DNA from: Leptolyngbya sp. CCY15150
GTDB taxonomy: Bacteria; Cyanobacteriota; Cyanobacteriia; RECH01
NCBI RefSeq assembly: GCF_016888135.1
Contig: NZ_JACSWB010000244.1
Location: 50,628-114,627 of the forward strand
Reading direction: 5' to 3'
Length of the DNA: 64,000 bases
The position numbers were made by a program, and so were the translations under genes. Shown one piece after another: positions 1-8,927 of the stretch. The notes beneath the pieces were generated by a model, which worked only from the letters and a program-made list of their open reading frames with translations, was not told the origin of the DNA and did not search any database. Numbering within the stretch: position 1 is the first letter of the stretch; each line of letters opens with the position of its first letter.

Positions 1-1176
1 AAACGCCGTTGCCAACCCTAAAATACGCGACTCTAGGGGAATTTCATCGCCGGATAGCCCAGACGGATAGCCCTTACCGTTCCACCATTCTGTTTGATGG
101 GTAATGATGGTGGCGATCGCCCTCAGTCTGGGCATGGTGCGCAACACCTGAGTGCCGGGGGTGAGGGCACAGGTGAGGGGCAGGGAGGTGGCATCTGCTT
201 CTTCCGGCTCGGGGAGCGAGGTATCGAGTTGGCTGGCTCCAATGCCGGCCACGCGGGAGAGCAGCCCGGCTAGGCGTAGGCGATGCAGTTGCCAGGTTGG
301 CAGGTCTAGCAAATGTCCCATCGCTTCCGCTAGGGTGGCCACTTCGGTAGCCGCGAGAGGATTACTCAGGTCGGCTTGATCGATCAACTGGGCCGCGCGC
401 AGGAAGGCCTGAAGTTCGTTAGAGGTCAGGTTTTGATCCAGGTTTTGATGACGCTTCTGGGGCCGCTGTCCTGGGGTAGCTTCCAGGGCAGTTTGGTGGG
501 TGCGCAGGTAGTCTACAACGCGGGCTACGACCTGGCCTAAACGTTCGGAGGTGGGCTGGCGGCAGAGGGCTTGGGGCTGAATCGCTGCCTGGGTGATGGT
601 GGCTAAGCGTTGGGCCAACTGTGCCTGCAGAGTAGGATGATAGGAACCGAGGTGGGCGATCGCTAATTCAGCGGTTTCCAGCACCAAATCGGGCTCAAAG
701 GTCCAGAATCCATAGAATCGTCGCTCTAGATCCGTTTGGGGTAGGCCCAAATCAGCATAGTCTGCGGCGGAAAGCTCTTGGCACAGCACCATGGCCATGT
801 AGTCTGGCGAGACGATGATCAGGTGCCACTCTTGGGCCACCGGATCGCTATCTTGCAGGGGCACAATGTCAACATTGGGGCGCTGACTGGTGGGATGGTC
901 GGCAAAGCCCGCGTCATCCGCCGCCATGATCACCACTGCGTCAGCCTGCTGAGCGATCGCCCCATAGCGCTCCGCTTCTTCCAGATACCATTTCCCTCGT
1001 TGGAAGGCGGTAATCACCAAGGGGTTAGCCTGGGATTCTAAAATGGCGTCTTCTAAGGCATGGCATAGAGCCACCAGCGTATTTTTGTAATACACGCCAA
1101 AATTAAGCGATCGCTGCCCTGAGTCGCCAGACTGATGGGCAAGCTGTAGGTTCTTGAGAATTGATCCGTCTAACAT
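1..1176 (-). CDS. DICT sensory domain / HD-GYP-type phosphohydrolase (3' end outside window)
   Basis: Signalling protein that reads from an ATG at 1176 and runs off the left edge after 392 codons without a stop. Residues about 1-190 match the cyanobacterial DICT sensory domain, with segments such as NFGVYYKNTLVALCHALED, ITAFQRGKWYLEEAERYG and RRFYGFWTFEPDLV. The rest looks like an HD-GYP output domain: near the visible end, TEWWNGKGYPSGLSGDEIPL followed by SRILGLATAF matches the loop after the metal site in c-di-GMP phosphodiesterases of this class. The HD dyad itself is not obvious, because the region around LHRLRLAGLLSRVAGIGA reads as LAGLLSRV rather than a clean HD. The protein may therefore be a degenerate or binding-only member. 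The family assignment is from memory of the motifs. The next gene to the right is on the same strand, with 37 bases between them. Confidence 0.75.
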   Translation of the reverse strand, partial: MLDGSILKNLQLAHQSGDSGQRSLNFGVYYKNTLVALCHALEDAILESQANPLVITAFQRGKWYLEEAERYGAIAQQADAVVIMAADDAGFADHPTSQRPNVDIVPLQDSDPVAQEWHLIIVSPDYMAMVLCQELSAADYADLGLPQTDLERRFYGFWTFEPDLVLETAELAIAHLGSYHPTLQAQLAQRLATITQAAIQPQALCRQPTSERLGQVVARVVDYLRTHQTALEATPGQRPQKRHQNLDQNLTSNELQAFLRAAQLIDQADLSNPLAATEVATLAEAMGHLLDLPTWQLHRLRLAGLLSRVAGIGASQLDTSLPEPEEADATSLPLTCALTPGTQVLRTMPRLRAIATIITHQTEWWNGKGYPSGLSGDEIPLESRILGLATAF

Positions 1177-1213
1177 AACCGTGTGACTCTACTACTTCCC
1201 TAGATCTCTGCGC

Positions 1214-2785
1214 CTAAGCCTGCACCAACTGCCGCGTTTTTTGAACCATCGGTGCTGACAACGCTTCTTCTAAGGCTGCACAGCCTAAGCGTTGCTCTAA
1301 GAGCGCCATCACCTCTCGACCAAAATCGTTGGGGTTACGCTGCCAAGCCTGTAGGCAAACCTCCCCAAAGAAAGACCCCAAGGGCTCCGGGTTCCACAAT
1401 AGCTTCTTGGCAGTCCAAGGCATCATGCTCATTGGATTATAGCCCGGCTTAAGAATGTCATTTTTGAACGCATACTCTTCTAGGTGAGTGTGGGGCTGCA
1501 GCCCAATGAAGAAGATGGCGGGTTCGACCTTATCGGCCCCAAAAATACGCTCTAGCTCGCGATGGTAGGCAATGGTTTGCCGGATGGTGTCAAAGGTTTC
1601 ATCGATGACATTGAAGGAATAGTTGACCGAGACCACATCGTTGAAGCCAGCAGCCTTCAAGTCTCGACAGTTTTCGAGCACCGTGCGCAGATTGTAGCCC
1701 ATGCGCATCTTGCGCACCAGTTCTTGAGAGCCGCTGGTGATGCCAATCTCGAAGTAGTTCATTCCGGTTTTCACCATCAGATCACAGAGCTGTGGCGTGA
1801 GATTATCCGCTCGGATATAGGCAGCCCAGTGAATATCCGTCATGCCGGAGTCTACAACCTTTTGCAGAAGCTCGATCGCATCGTCGATATATTTGCGGGC
1901 CGGGATAAACTGAGCGTCGGTAAACCAAAAATTGCGAATGCCCCGGTCATAGAGCTGGCGCATCTCCGCCACCACCTCATCGGCGGGATTGATGCGCACC
2001 TGCTTGCCTTCCACCACGGTATATACGCAGTAGCAGCAGTTGTGGGGACAGCCCCGCTTCGTCTGGACGCCGACGTAGAAATCCTGCTCCTGCAAGTAAT
2101 AGTCAAACTCGGGCCAGATGTGACCGATGTAGTCGTAGTTGCAGGCAGTTTTTTCAATGGGCGTGGGCCATTCGTGGATCATGCGATCGCGGGGTTGGGT
2201 TTCGCCCGCCACATAGCAGCGCTCGCCGGCTATATCTTGGCCGCGCAGCAACTTTTCTAGGAGCGTTTCTCCCTCACCGACGGAAATAATCGTTCCCTTG
2301 GGCAGCTTGGTGCCCAGTTGTTCGTAGAAGACACTCACGGCACCGCCGCCCACCACCGATCGCGCCTGAGGATTGTGGCGCTGGGCCTGCCGCAATCCCC
2401 GTTGAATCAAGCCGGTGTTGCGCCATAGCTCTTGGTAGTAGGCCGTAGTCACCTTGAGGCCGCCCATGGCACCGCGCAGGCGAGTCAGAGGATTTTTGGC
2501 GTAATAAAACTCAAAGGCGTGCTGCAGGGGGTTGCCGCCCCGCCCGCCCACCGGGGCATAGATTTGAATATCTCGCCAAGAGAAAACCAGCAGCGAGGGC
2601 TGAAACTCGTCGATGCAGGCATCAAGGGCGGTGGAGAAGTCCAGCGGAGGAACCGTTCCTAGATCAAAAATGCGTTGTTCAATAGCCGGAAATTGTTTAT
2701 GGACATGATCTGCCAAGTAAACAACACCGATGGGAAAAATAGGATTGCAAGGAAGGCGAACGTATAAAATGCGCTCTTGCGTCAT
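1214..2785 (-). CDS. B12-binding radical SAM protein, probable photosystem II high-light acclimation family
   Basis: Radical SAM enzyme of 523 residues from the ATG at 2785. An upstream ATG at 2905 would add 40 residues that look unlike a domain. The N-terminus (ILYVRLPCNPIFPIGVVYLA) opens a Rossmann-like cobalamin-binding domain. Near residues 243-251, KRGCPHNCCYCVY contains the CX3CX2C motif that ligates the 4Fe-4S cluster cleaving S-adenosylmethionine. GEGE and FWFTDAQF segments fit the B12/radical SAM architecture. I recall cyanobacterial homologues named photosystem II high light acclimation radical SAM protein; that name is from memory and the substrate is unknown. A PadR regulator lies directly upstream on the same strand. 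A 14-bp perfect hairpin (2952-2994) sits between them, so the two may be co-regulated or attenuated. Confidence 0.8.
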   Translation of the reverse strand: MTQERILYVRLPCNPIFPIGVVYLADHVHKQFPAIEQRIFDLGTVPPLDFSTALDACIDEFQPSLLVFSWRDIQIYAPVGGRGGNPLQHAFEFYYAKNPLTRLRGAMGGLKVTTAYYQELWRNTGLIQRGLRQAQRHNPQARSVVGGGAVSVFYEQLGTKLPKGTIISVGEGETLLEKLLRGQDIAGERCYVAGETQPRDRMIHEWPTPIEKTACNYDYIGHIWPEFDYYLQEQDFYVGVQTKRGCPHNCCYCVYTVVEGKQVRINPADEVVAEMRQLYDRGIRNFWFTDAQFIPARKYIDDAIELLQKVVDSGMTDIHWAAYIRADNLTPQLCDLMVKTGMNYFEIGITSGSQELVRKMRMGYNLRTVLENCRDLKAAGFNDVVSVNYSFNVIDETFDTIRQTIAYHRELERIFGADKVEPAIFFIGLQPHTHLEEYAFKNDILKPGYNPMSMMPWTAKKLLWNPEPLGSFFGEVCLQAWQRNPNDFGREVMALLEQRLGCAALEEALSAPMVQKTRQLVQA

Positions 2786-2951
2786 GGCTTTAACGAGGGT
2801 ATCCTCAGTTTTTTCATATAACTTTACGATACCACTGCCCTCTAGATGCTGCACGGCTTCCTCTGAATCGTTTGGATGGACTCCGGTCAATGGTGCTGGT
2901 GGCACACTTCAGGGCGACTCGGGAACCAATGCCGTGGGATTGAGCGATCGC

Positions 2952-2994
2952 TTTTTGGGTAAAAGTCTTGCTGGATAGGGCTTTTACCCAAAAA
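2952..2994. promoter_or_regulatory. 14-bp perfect inverted repeat between padR-type gene and radical SAM gene
   Basis: TTTTTGGGTAAAAG (2952-2965) is exactly complementary to CTTTTACCCAAAAA (2981-2994), with a 15-base loop. On both strands the T-run is on the 5' side of the hairpin and the A-run on the 3' side. This is the reverse of an intrinsic terminator, so an operator or RNA-structure role is more likely than termination. Function is not known. Confidence 0.45.
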
Positions 2995-3016
2995 ACTGGC
3001 TCGTTAGAACGTTGGA

Positions 3017-3394
3017 TTAAGACATCGATGTTCCTTGCCGAGATGGACGGGATGATCGGCCAATATAGCCTTGCCAGAGCTGGGCTAACTCCTGAGCCTG
3101 CGATCGCCACTTGGGGGACACTTGATACATCCGTCGAGGCCGTCCTCGCCCCTTCATTTTTTGCCAATAGCCCGTGATCGCTGCTTCGTCTTCGAGGAAC
3201 TTAATGGCACTGTAGAGCACCGTATCGGAGAGCCGATAGTTGGGATGCTCATGTTGGAGTTGCCGAATCAGTTCTGTGCCATAGGAGTCATGCTGAATCA
3301 GCACATCTAAGACATAGCAAATGGCTAGTTCTTTGTTGAGGTAAAACGGCGGTGGATTGCTAAAAAACTCGTATACATCGTCAAACGTGGTCAT
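3017..3394 (-). CDS. PadR-family transcriptional regulator (Pex-like)
   Basis: DNA-binding regulator of 125 residues. The winged-helix core contains DSYGTELIRQLQHEHPNYRL, then SDTVLYSAIKFLEDEAAITG, and the wing GRGRPRRMYQVSP is typical of PadR proteins. It is short, so the C-terminal dimerisation helix is minimal. Cyanobacterial PadR proteins of this shape include Pex, a repressor acting on kaiA in Synechococcus; equivalence here is only a possibility. It lies upstream of the radical SAM gene on the same strand, so local regulation of that gene is a reasonable inference. The 1.3-kb region upstream of it is nearly gene-free. Confidence 0.85.
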   Translation of the reverse strand: MTTFDDVYEFFSNPPPFYLNKELAICYVLDVLIQHDSYGTELIRQLQHEHPNYRLSDTVLYSAIKFLEDEAAITGYWQKMKGRGRPRRMYQVSPKWRSQAQELAQLWQGYIGRSSRPSRQGTSMS

Positions 3395-4691
3395 GGAAGT
3401 TATAGGTCGAAGGTCAAGTTAGACGCGATCGCCTCAAGGACAAATCACGCCAGGGGCAACATGATTGCATAGGGGGTTATGAGCAGGATCTAGGTGAAAT
3501 GTAGTGCGGTGAGATGCACCATGAAAGAGCAGCAGGGCAGTTTTTCCTAGGAAAGTAAGGGGCGTACTCTCGTTAGGATGACGGGTTCACTAAGCGCCGT
3601 GAAGAATATCCAGATCAATCCGTCGCTTGCGTCAGGAGCTTTGATGCAAGGCGATAGGAGGAATTCTCTGGAATGAATGCCGCTGTACGAGTATCCCGCC
3701 AACCGCTACTGCACATCGCAGATCAGGCGTTAGGGGGGACAAGGTTGGGAACACGTTGCTTTGGGGGTGATGCGACAAGATCGTTCCACTGATCTAACCT
3801 GAATCCTTAGGGTTGGTGAGAGTTCCCCATCGGTGCAACATTGATCACACCTAAAACCCTAGGGTGACGGAACGACAGATGTCACGGACAGGGCAGTCCC
3901 CATAGATAGTCCCGACGATCAACAACCGTAGGACTGTCGTCTAACTACGTAGAACATTCAGTTAGACGCAGACCGTGAAACTACGATCTAGGGAAAAGCA
4001 TCACCCCGTCGAAGCAGAGATTTTATGGGTTGGAGTAACTCTAGCGACACAAGCAGCAAGGCGAAAACAAGATGGGGACATCATGACTTACCGTACAGGA
4101 GAAGTCCCCCTAAGAGTATTTCACAGAATCTAGCATCCACGGCTGATTGTCTTTCACCCTCGTGACATGTACTCGTCAAAGTCTGGCTCGTTGCTGGAGC
4201 AGCTATGGAAGGATGAGCGATCGCCCCGTGGCTCACTTAAAATGCTCCACAGCTATGGGACGTAGATCTAAACATTCAGGAACTCATGACGTGGATCCAA
4301 AGCATGGTCAATGTGGAGGATGTCCACACGTTCACCATCCTGCTTGTGGGAGCATGGGACATGCTTATGGATGCAGTAACTACCTTTGAAGTGACAATTT
4401 TGATAGGTTACAGGCGCACCTGTGCAAACCTTAGACAACTTTTGGACTAGTAGCCACAGCAAACTTACGCAATTGGGCAATGATCGATAGGGCTCTGGAA
4501 TCTAGGGGAATGATCACCGCCAACTCAGGGTTATTACGGATGAATCAGGCGCTTATGGCGTAAAAAAACGGCTCTTTTTTGGTGATGGCTTGAACTCGTC
4601 TGAGGTTGGGCATTGTCAGGTGAATCATCATCCAAGCAGATCTACGGAGCTCGATTGTTCATGGGGTCGGGCGATCGCTTAGATCCTCCAT
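3395..4691. other. 1.3-kb gene-poor region with candidate structured RNA segments
   Basis: No protein family is recognisable. Three things stand out: a 39-codon ORF with an AGGAGG ribosome-binding site at 3673-3792; an imperfect stem in which TAGGGTTGGTG (from about 3809) can pair with CACC/AACCCTA (about 3848-3864); and a GGGGAC ... GTCCCC pair around 4075-4112 that brackets CATCATGACTTACC. These could belong to a non-coding RNA or to a decayed gene. The longer open frames at 4147-4389, 4268-4480 (minus) and 4613-4813 have no ribosome-binding site or domain signature that I can see. Confidence 0.3.
3673..3792 (+). CDS. Candidate 39-residue small protein with a strong ribosome-binding site
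   Basis: An AGGAGG at 3656-3661 is followed 11 bases later by ATG and 39 codons ending in TGA. The peptide starts MNAAVRVSRQPLLHIADQ and is basic, with several Gly and Thr in its second half and no membrane segment. I do not recognise it. The only evidence for translation is the ribosome-binding site, and it could equally be the remnant of a longer gene. Confidence 0.25.
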   Translation: MNAAVRVSRQPLLHIADQALGGTRLGTRCFGGDATRSFH

Positions 4692-6452
4692 TCAACGGCA
4701 TTCAAAAGGTTGGTACCGATAGCCATCGACGGAGGCAGCATCCTGTATGGGCAGACAGGTTTGATCGTCTAGCACCGCCTCTAGTCGGCGAGGGGGAACC
4801 GTCTGCATGTTGATCAGCCAAAGCTGTAGGGGGCGGGGGCGATCGCTCAAGACATCATCCAATCGGTTGGCGGCATCAATAGGTTGTTGCTGGTGGGCCA
4901 AGAGAAACTGGGGAGCTGGGCGTCCCGTTGCGGAAACAGGATAGCGCTCTTGGATGTCCCAGGCGATGGCCATCAGGCGGCCGGTTTGGCCGTGGGTGCG
5001 GTGGGCGATCGCCACCAGGGTTTCTGGGGCTGGCGCTTGGGCTGGCACTTGGGCATAAATGGCATCTACCACGCGATCGGGACGATGGGTCTTTTGGTAG
5101 CCCAAATTGGTAACCACGGTCAGGCTACCCAGCAGTGCGGCCATGAGCATCATCAGGGCAGGACGCGACAGACCCCATCGCGTCACCGGGCGATCGCTCT
5201 GTTCCACCCAGATGGCGATCGCCACCAGCACGGCGGGAAAGTAGACGAAGTTGTAGCGGAAGGCGCTGGTGAGATCCATGCCTAGACCGTAGGTGATGCC
5301 TAGGAAGATCAGGACGGCGATCGCCACCAGTAAGACGAACGCTTGTCCCGAGGATGGGGGATGCGCTGGGGTGGCTGTTCCCCGTCCCTGTACGAGTCCC
5401 GACCGACTCGACCCGAGCAGCCAAATCGTCCAGATGGTCAAGCCAACGAGACCCAGGGCAGACCCGATCACCACGGCGGTGGAAGCGGCTTGAATGGGCA
5501 ATAGGTAGAGCATGGTGATCCAGCCAGCGATCGCTTGCCCTAGGGGATCTAGCCAGCCGAGTCCTGAGCGATCGCCTTGGTAGATCCAGCGGGTGAGTTC
5601 ACTATCGTGGGCTCCCAACAGCCACGGCAGCCATACGGCACCGCCCGCCGCTGTGCCAACTATAGCCGCCAAAATGCGCCATAAAGCAGATCTCTGTAGG
5701 TTAGAGCGCCAGGCGATCGCTACTATCAGGAGGGCGATCGCTTCTGCCAGTAGGGTGAGCGTGAAGAAATAGTGGGTGGCGATGCCGAGGGTGTTGACGC
5801 TGATCCAGGCGGCGACCTCTGGGATGGTGAACCGGTGTTGACCCTGAAGCGATCGCACGGCCTGTAGCCAAAGGGCTAGGGAGGCAAGAATCCACAGAAT
5901 CGGCAGCGTATAGTGGCGAGCTTCTTGGGAGAGGTAGACCGCGAAGGGTGAGAGGGTCATCAAGCCAGCGGCAAAATGGGCGACCCGTTGGGAACGGCTG
6001 GCCATCCAAGCTAGGCTATAGGTGGCGGGAATGGCCAATACTCCGAATAGGACAGACAGCGATCGCACCCCGACCACCAGCGTAGACTGACCGCCCAACC
6101 CAGTCCACAGACGCAGCCATAGGTGGGTGAGGACAAAATAGAGGGGCGGATGGTTGCTTTCGCTGAGCAGGTTGGTGATCACCTGGGAAGCGGAGTTGGG
6201 GGGCTGCTGCACCGGCGCTAGCAGGGCGTCGAGGGAGATGACTTGGTTGAGGGGGACGGTCTGAAAGCTATGCCCTAGGCTAAAGACCAAGGTGGCAAAC
6301 TCATCCGTCCACAGGGGTTTGTCGGCTAAGCCCCAGAGGCGTAATCCAGTGCCCACAAGCATCCATAGCAGAAGTCCAATCCAGGCTGCTGGCGATCTAC
6401 CTCGTGGCGGCACATGGTTCATGGGAGTTGCGCTGAACGAATCGCCCATCAC
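4692..6452 (-). CDS. GT-C glycosyltransferase, family 39 / ArnT-PMT-like membrane protein
   Basis: Polytopic membrane protein of 586 residues. An N-terminal hydrophobic helix (IGLLLWMLVGTGLRLWGL) is followed by KPLWTDEFATL, which carries the periplasmic Asp-Glu pair expected of the metal/lipid-phosphate-sugar site in GT-C enzymes. SNHPPLYFVLTHLWLRLW matches the conserved H-P-P-L-Y segment of the family-39 group. About ten hydrophobic segments follow, ending around residue 470, and a soluble C-terminal domain contains the only obvious cysteine pair (QTCLPIQDA and YQPFECR). The family transfers sugars from polyprenyl-phosphate donors to lipids or proteins outside the membrane; donor and acceptor cannot be predicted here. 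It stands alone, with no polysaccharide cluster nearby. Confidence 0.82.
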   Translation of the reverse strand: MMGDSFSATPMNHVPPRGRSPAAWIGLLLWMLVGTGLRLWGLADKPLWTDEFATLVFSLGHSFQTVPLNQVISLDALLAPVQQPPNSASQVITNLLSESNHPPLYFVLTHLWLRLWTGLGGQSTLVVGVRSLSVLFGVLAIPATYSLAWMASRSQRVAHFAAGLMTLSPFAVYLSQEARHYTLPILWILASLALWLQAVRSLQGQHRFTIPEVAAWISVNTLGIATHYFFTLTLLAEAIALLIVAIAWRSNLQRSALWRILAAIVGTAAGGAVWLPWLLGAHDSELTRWIYQGDRSGLGWLDPLGQAIAGWITMLYLLPIQAASTAVVIGSALGLVGLTIWTIWLLGSSRSGLVQGRGTATPAHPPSSGQAFVLLVAIAVLIFLGITYGLGMDLTSAFRYNFVYFPAVLVAIAIWVEQSDRPVTRWGLSRPALMMLMAALLGSLTVVTNLGYQKTHRPDRVVDAIYAQVPAQAPAPETLVAIAHRTHGQTGRLMAIAWDIQERYPVSATGRPAPQFLLAHQQQPIDAANRLDDVLSDRPRPLQLWLINMQTVPPRRLEAVLDDQTCLPIQDAASVDGYRYQPFECR

Positions 6453-6499
6453 TTTATCAGGAAGCGGTCTCAGTCCGTGATCTTAGTCAGGAGTAGGAT

Positions 6500-6523
6500 T
6501 GCGTTAGGCGAAGCCGTAACGCA
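6500..6523. repeat. Copy 1 of dispersed 24-bp hairpin repeat (TGCGTTA-GGC-GAA-GCC-G-TAACGCA)
   Basis: A perfect palindromic stem: TGCGTTA with GGC pairs to GCC, one G, and TAACGCA around a GAA loop. Two more copies lie at 26289-26313 and 29393-29416. All three are intergenic. Repeats of this sequence are familiar from many cyanobacterial genomes; their role is unknown. Confidence 0.8.
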
Positions 6524-6599
6524 TTTCAAGCCTCACTCACGTTGCATCCAAGACCATGGATACTAGATGCATGGTGAGACGCATGGAAGGATGGGAACA

Positions 6600-7292
6600 A
6601 TGGCCGAGCTGATGCCGCCAGAAGCAGATTGGCTGCCCGCCTTGACGGGGAAATCCGTGCGCCAAGCAGGGAAGCAGTTCATTCAAGATGACCAAGCGCG
6701 ATCGCTCCCGAGTGTGAGCACTATTTTGAATGCCACTAAGCCACCGGAGGCCCGCGCTGCTCTGGCCCAATGGCGATCGCGTCTAGGACACGATGCCGCC
6801 ACCAAGGTGACGATGACGGCCAGCCGCTGGGGTAGCCAAACCCATAAGTACTTACGACAATTTTTGCAAGGTGAAGTAGTTACCTGTCCCGATACGGTGC
6901 AGCCCTACTGGCAGAGTTTGCAGGCGGTGCTGGCCGATTTAGACGCCGTGCGTTTGGTAGAAAGCCCTGTTTTTCACTACGACTTGGGTTACGCCGGCCG
7001 GGTCGATTGCGTGGTTAGCTACCAAGGCACGCCCTGCCTATGTGATTGGAAAACTGCCGATGTGCCCAAGCGGTCGAGCGATCGCCTCTATGATCAGCCC
7101 CTCCAGCTTGCTGCCTACTGTGGGGCCGTGAACCATTGCTATGGCGATCGCCTGCACCTGCGCCATGCTCTACTGGTCGTGGCTCTGCCCGATCAGCCTG
7201 CGGAGGTGTTTTGGTTTGGCCCCGACCAGCTTCGAGAGTATTGGCATCAATGGTGCGATCGCCTGGGCCAGTATGATCGCCGCTATCGCTAA
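6600..7292 (+). CDS. PD-(D/E)XK superfamily exonuclease (RecB/MGME1-like)
   Basis: Nuclease-fold protein of 230 residues. The start at 6600 is chosen because GGAAGG lies 9 bases upstream (6585-6590); an in-frame ATG also occurs at 6567. The catalytic core is visible: VESPVFHYDLGYAGRVDCVV holds the Glu and first Asp of the fold, PCLCDWKTAD is the D-X-K element, and YDQPLQLAAYCGAV is the conserved Q-X2-X-Y helix of RecB-like nucleases. An upstream helix (WGSQTHKYLRQFLQGE) carries the conserved G-x-x-x-H. Homologues in this group are single-strand DNA exonucleases involved in repair. No partner helicase is adjacent, so its pathway is open. It stands between oppositely oriented genes and is probably monocistronic. 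Confidence 0.78.
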   Translation: MAELMPPEADWLPALTGKSVRQAGKQFIQDDQARSLPSVSTILNATKPPEARAALAQWRSRLGHDAATKVTMTASRWGSQTHKYLRQFLQGEVVTCPDTVQPYWQSLQAVLADLDAVRLVESPVFHYDLGYAGRVDCVVSYQGTPCLCDWKTADVPKRSSDRLYDQPLQLAAYCGAVNHCYGDRLHLRHALLVVALPDQPAEVFWFGPDQLREYWHQWCDRLGQYDRRYR

Positions 7293-7376
7293 GATTCTGC
7301 TCTGATCCTAGGGATAGTGGGTGACCCTCGGCGTTGATCAGCACAGCGCTATGGTTGCATGACGCCATACCTGACA

Positions 7377-7405
7377 ATCCCCCGGATCTGAAGGACTCGG
7401 GGGAT
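7377..7405 (-). terminator. Hairpin downstream of the paraslipin gene
   Basis: ATCCCCCG (7377-7384) pairs with CGGGGGAT (7398-7405) around a 13-base loop. It lies between the convergent ends of the nuclease gene and the paraslipin gene. Neither strand shows a convincing T-run, so it may be an mRNA 3'-end stabiliser rather than a true intrinsic terminator. Confidence 0.4.
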
Positions 7406-7460
7406 AGAAGAGCGTCTCGGATGGTTGCCAGGACAATGGCATTCGTTCACCATCAAATCC

Positions 7461-8441
7461 CTAGCGATTGGGAGGCATGGGAACTTGGGGCATGCCGTCG
7501 CCAATAATCGATCGCATCCCTTCCACGGTGGCGGGAATGCTTTGGGGATCCATGAACATCACCTTGCTGCTATCGCTTTCGCCAATCTTGGTGCCCATTT
7601 CAATATATTGTTGAGCCATCAGATATTGCAGCGACTCCCGAGCATTGGGATCAGATTGGAGGATGTTGGAAATAATTTTCATGGCCTCGGCGGTGGCTTG
7701 AGCCTTGAGCACCTGTTCTTGGCGCACGGCTTGGGCCCGCAGGACGATGCTCTTCTGCTGAGCTTCTGCATCTAGAATCACCGCTTTTTGATCCGCCTCG
7801 GCTGCGAGTAACTGCGAATCGGCCCGACCTCGGGCCGAGTTCACCGCAGCTTCCCGCTCCCCTTCCGAGGTGAGGATGGCGGCCCGTTTGCGGCGCTCGG
7901 CGGTCATTTGCATTTCCATGGATTCCTGCACGGCCTTGGAGGGCATGATGTCGCGCAGTTCTACCCGCGTCACCTTGACGCCCCAGGGGTCGGTGGACGT
8001 ATCTAGCTCTCGCAGGAGCGATTCGTTGACTTCTGAGCGAGCTGTAAACGTTTCATCCAGTTCTAGCCTGCCCATTTCTGAGCGAATTTGGGTGAGTACC
8101 AGGTTCACCATGGCTGCCTGCAGGTTTTCCACCTTATAGTAGGCTCGCTCTAGATCCATAATTCGCCAATAGACCACGGCATCCACGGAGATGGACACGT
8201 TATCACGGGTAATACATTGCTGGGCAGGAATATCCAGCACTTTTTCCCGAATGGTTTCTTGATAGACCACCCGTTCGATAAAGGGCACCATGAAGTTCAT
8301 GCCGGGCTTCAGCTTTTTGTTGTTGTATTTCCCTAGCATTTCCACAAGGGCTTCATTTCCTTGGTTGATGATTTTGACGGAGTTCGCTAGGGTAATCGAG
8401 CCGCCAAAGGCAATCACAATCAGAAACATTAATGGATTCAT
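7461..8441 (-). CDS. SPFH / Band 7 membrane scaffold (paraslipin, stomatin-like)
   Basis: Membrane-microdomain scaffold of 326 residues. One N-terminal transmembrane helix ([17 protein letters not shown]) leads into the SPFH domain, with [33 protein letters not shown] and [18 protein letters not shown] typical of paraslipins. A long Ala/Glu/Gln-rich coiled coil follows ([17 protein letters not shown] onward), then the hydrophobic SPFH C-terminal segment. The adjacent upstream gene on the same strand encodes an NfeD protein, the usual genetic partner of paraslipins, with 51-52 bases between them, so an operon is likely. The pair is thought to organise membrane proteases or lipid domains; the exact role in cyanobacteria is unsettled. 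Confidence 0.92.
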   Translation of the reverse strand: MNPLMFLIVIAFGGSITLANSVKIINQGNEALVEMLGKYNNKKLKPGMNFMVPFIERVVYQETIREKVLDIPAQQCITRDNVSISVDAVVYWRIMDLERAYYKVENLQAAMVNLVLTQIRSEMGRLELDETFTARSEVNESLLRELDTSTDPWGVKVTRVELRDIMPSKAVQESMEMQMTAERRKRAAILTSEGEREAAVNSARGRADSQLLAAEADQKAVILDAEAQQKSIVLRAQAVRQEQVLKAQATAEAMKIISNILQSDPNARESLQYLMAQQYIEMGTKIGESDSSKVMFMDPQSIPATVEGMRSIIGDGMPQVPMPPNR

Positions 8442-8492
8442 GGGATCAGTCTCCTAAGTAGCGAAGGGTCGTTGAAACAACAGGCTTGGCTA

Positions 8493-8918
8493 TCAACGGG
8501 GATGAATGGAGGTTTCCGGCATCACCAGCAGGGTATTGCCCCGCCGCCCCACCACGTACACCAGTTGGTTGGGAGCGATCGCCACGTCATCTTCGCAGCG
8601 GGCGGGCCAAGAGTTGCCTTCGTAGAGCACCCGGCCGGTTTCGCCGGGCAGAATCTCCGTTAAGGTTTTGGCATCGGTGGCATCTTCCAGCACTCTGGCG
8701 CTTTGGGGTGGCATAAATCGCCGTAACATCAGCGTTGCAACGACGGATAGCACCAGCCACAGCACAATTTGAATGGAAACCTGAGGCACCACCAGGGCCA
8801 CGATCGCCACAATGATGGCGCTCACGCCCAGGGTGAACTCGGTAAAGCCGGTGGGGATTGTAAATTCCATGACGCATAGGATGACGCCAGCAATCAGCCA
8901 AATTAGCGGAGGTTCCAT
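8493..8918 (-). CDS. NfeD-family membrane protein
   Basis: Protein of 141 residues from the ATG at 8918; ATG at 8927 and TTG at 8930 are in-frame alternatives and none has a clear ribosome-binding site. Two to three membrane helices (LIWLIAGVILCVMEFTIP; LGVSAIIVAIVALVV; IQIVLWLVLSVVATLML) precede an OB-fold domain with GETGRVLYEGNSWPARCEDD and VYVVGRRGNTLLV, the conserved signature of the short NfeD1b type without a ClpP-like protease domain. It lies directly upstream of the paraslipin gene, matching the conserved NfeD-SPFH gene pair. It most likely interacts with the paraslipin at the membrane. Confidence 0.9.
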   Translation of the reverse strand: MEPPLIWLIAGVILCVMEFTIPTGFTEFTLGVSAIIVAIVALVVPQVSIQIVLWLVLSVVATLMLRRFMPPQSARVLEDATDAKTLTEILPGETGRVLYEGNSWPARCEDDVAIAPNQLVYVVGRRGNTLLVMPETSIHPR

Positions 8919-8927
8919 AGAGACCAT

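Noticed and set aside
1562..2260. 232-codon frame antisense to the radical SAM gene
   Set aside because: Shadow frame with no recognisable domain opposite a well-supported enzyme.
4613..4813. 66-codon frame in the region before the glycosyltransferase gene
   Set aside because: Overlaps the 3' end of the glycosyltransferase and shows no protein features.
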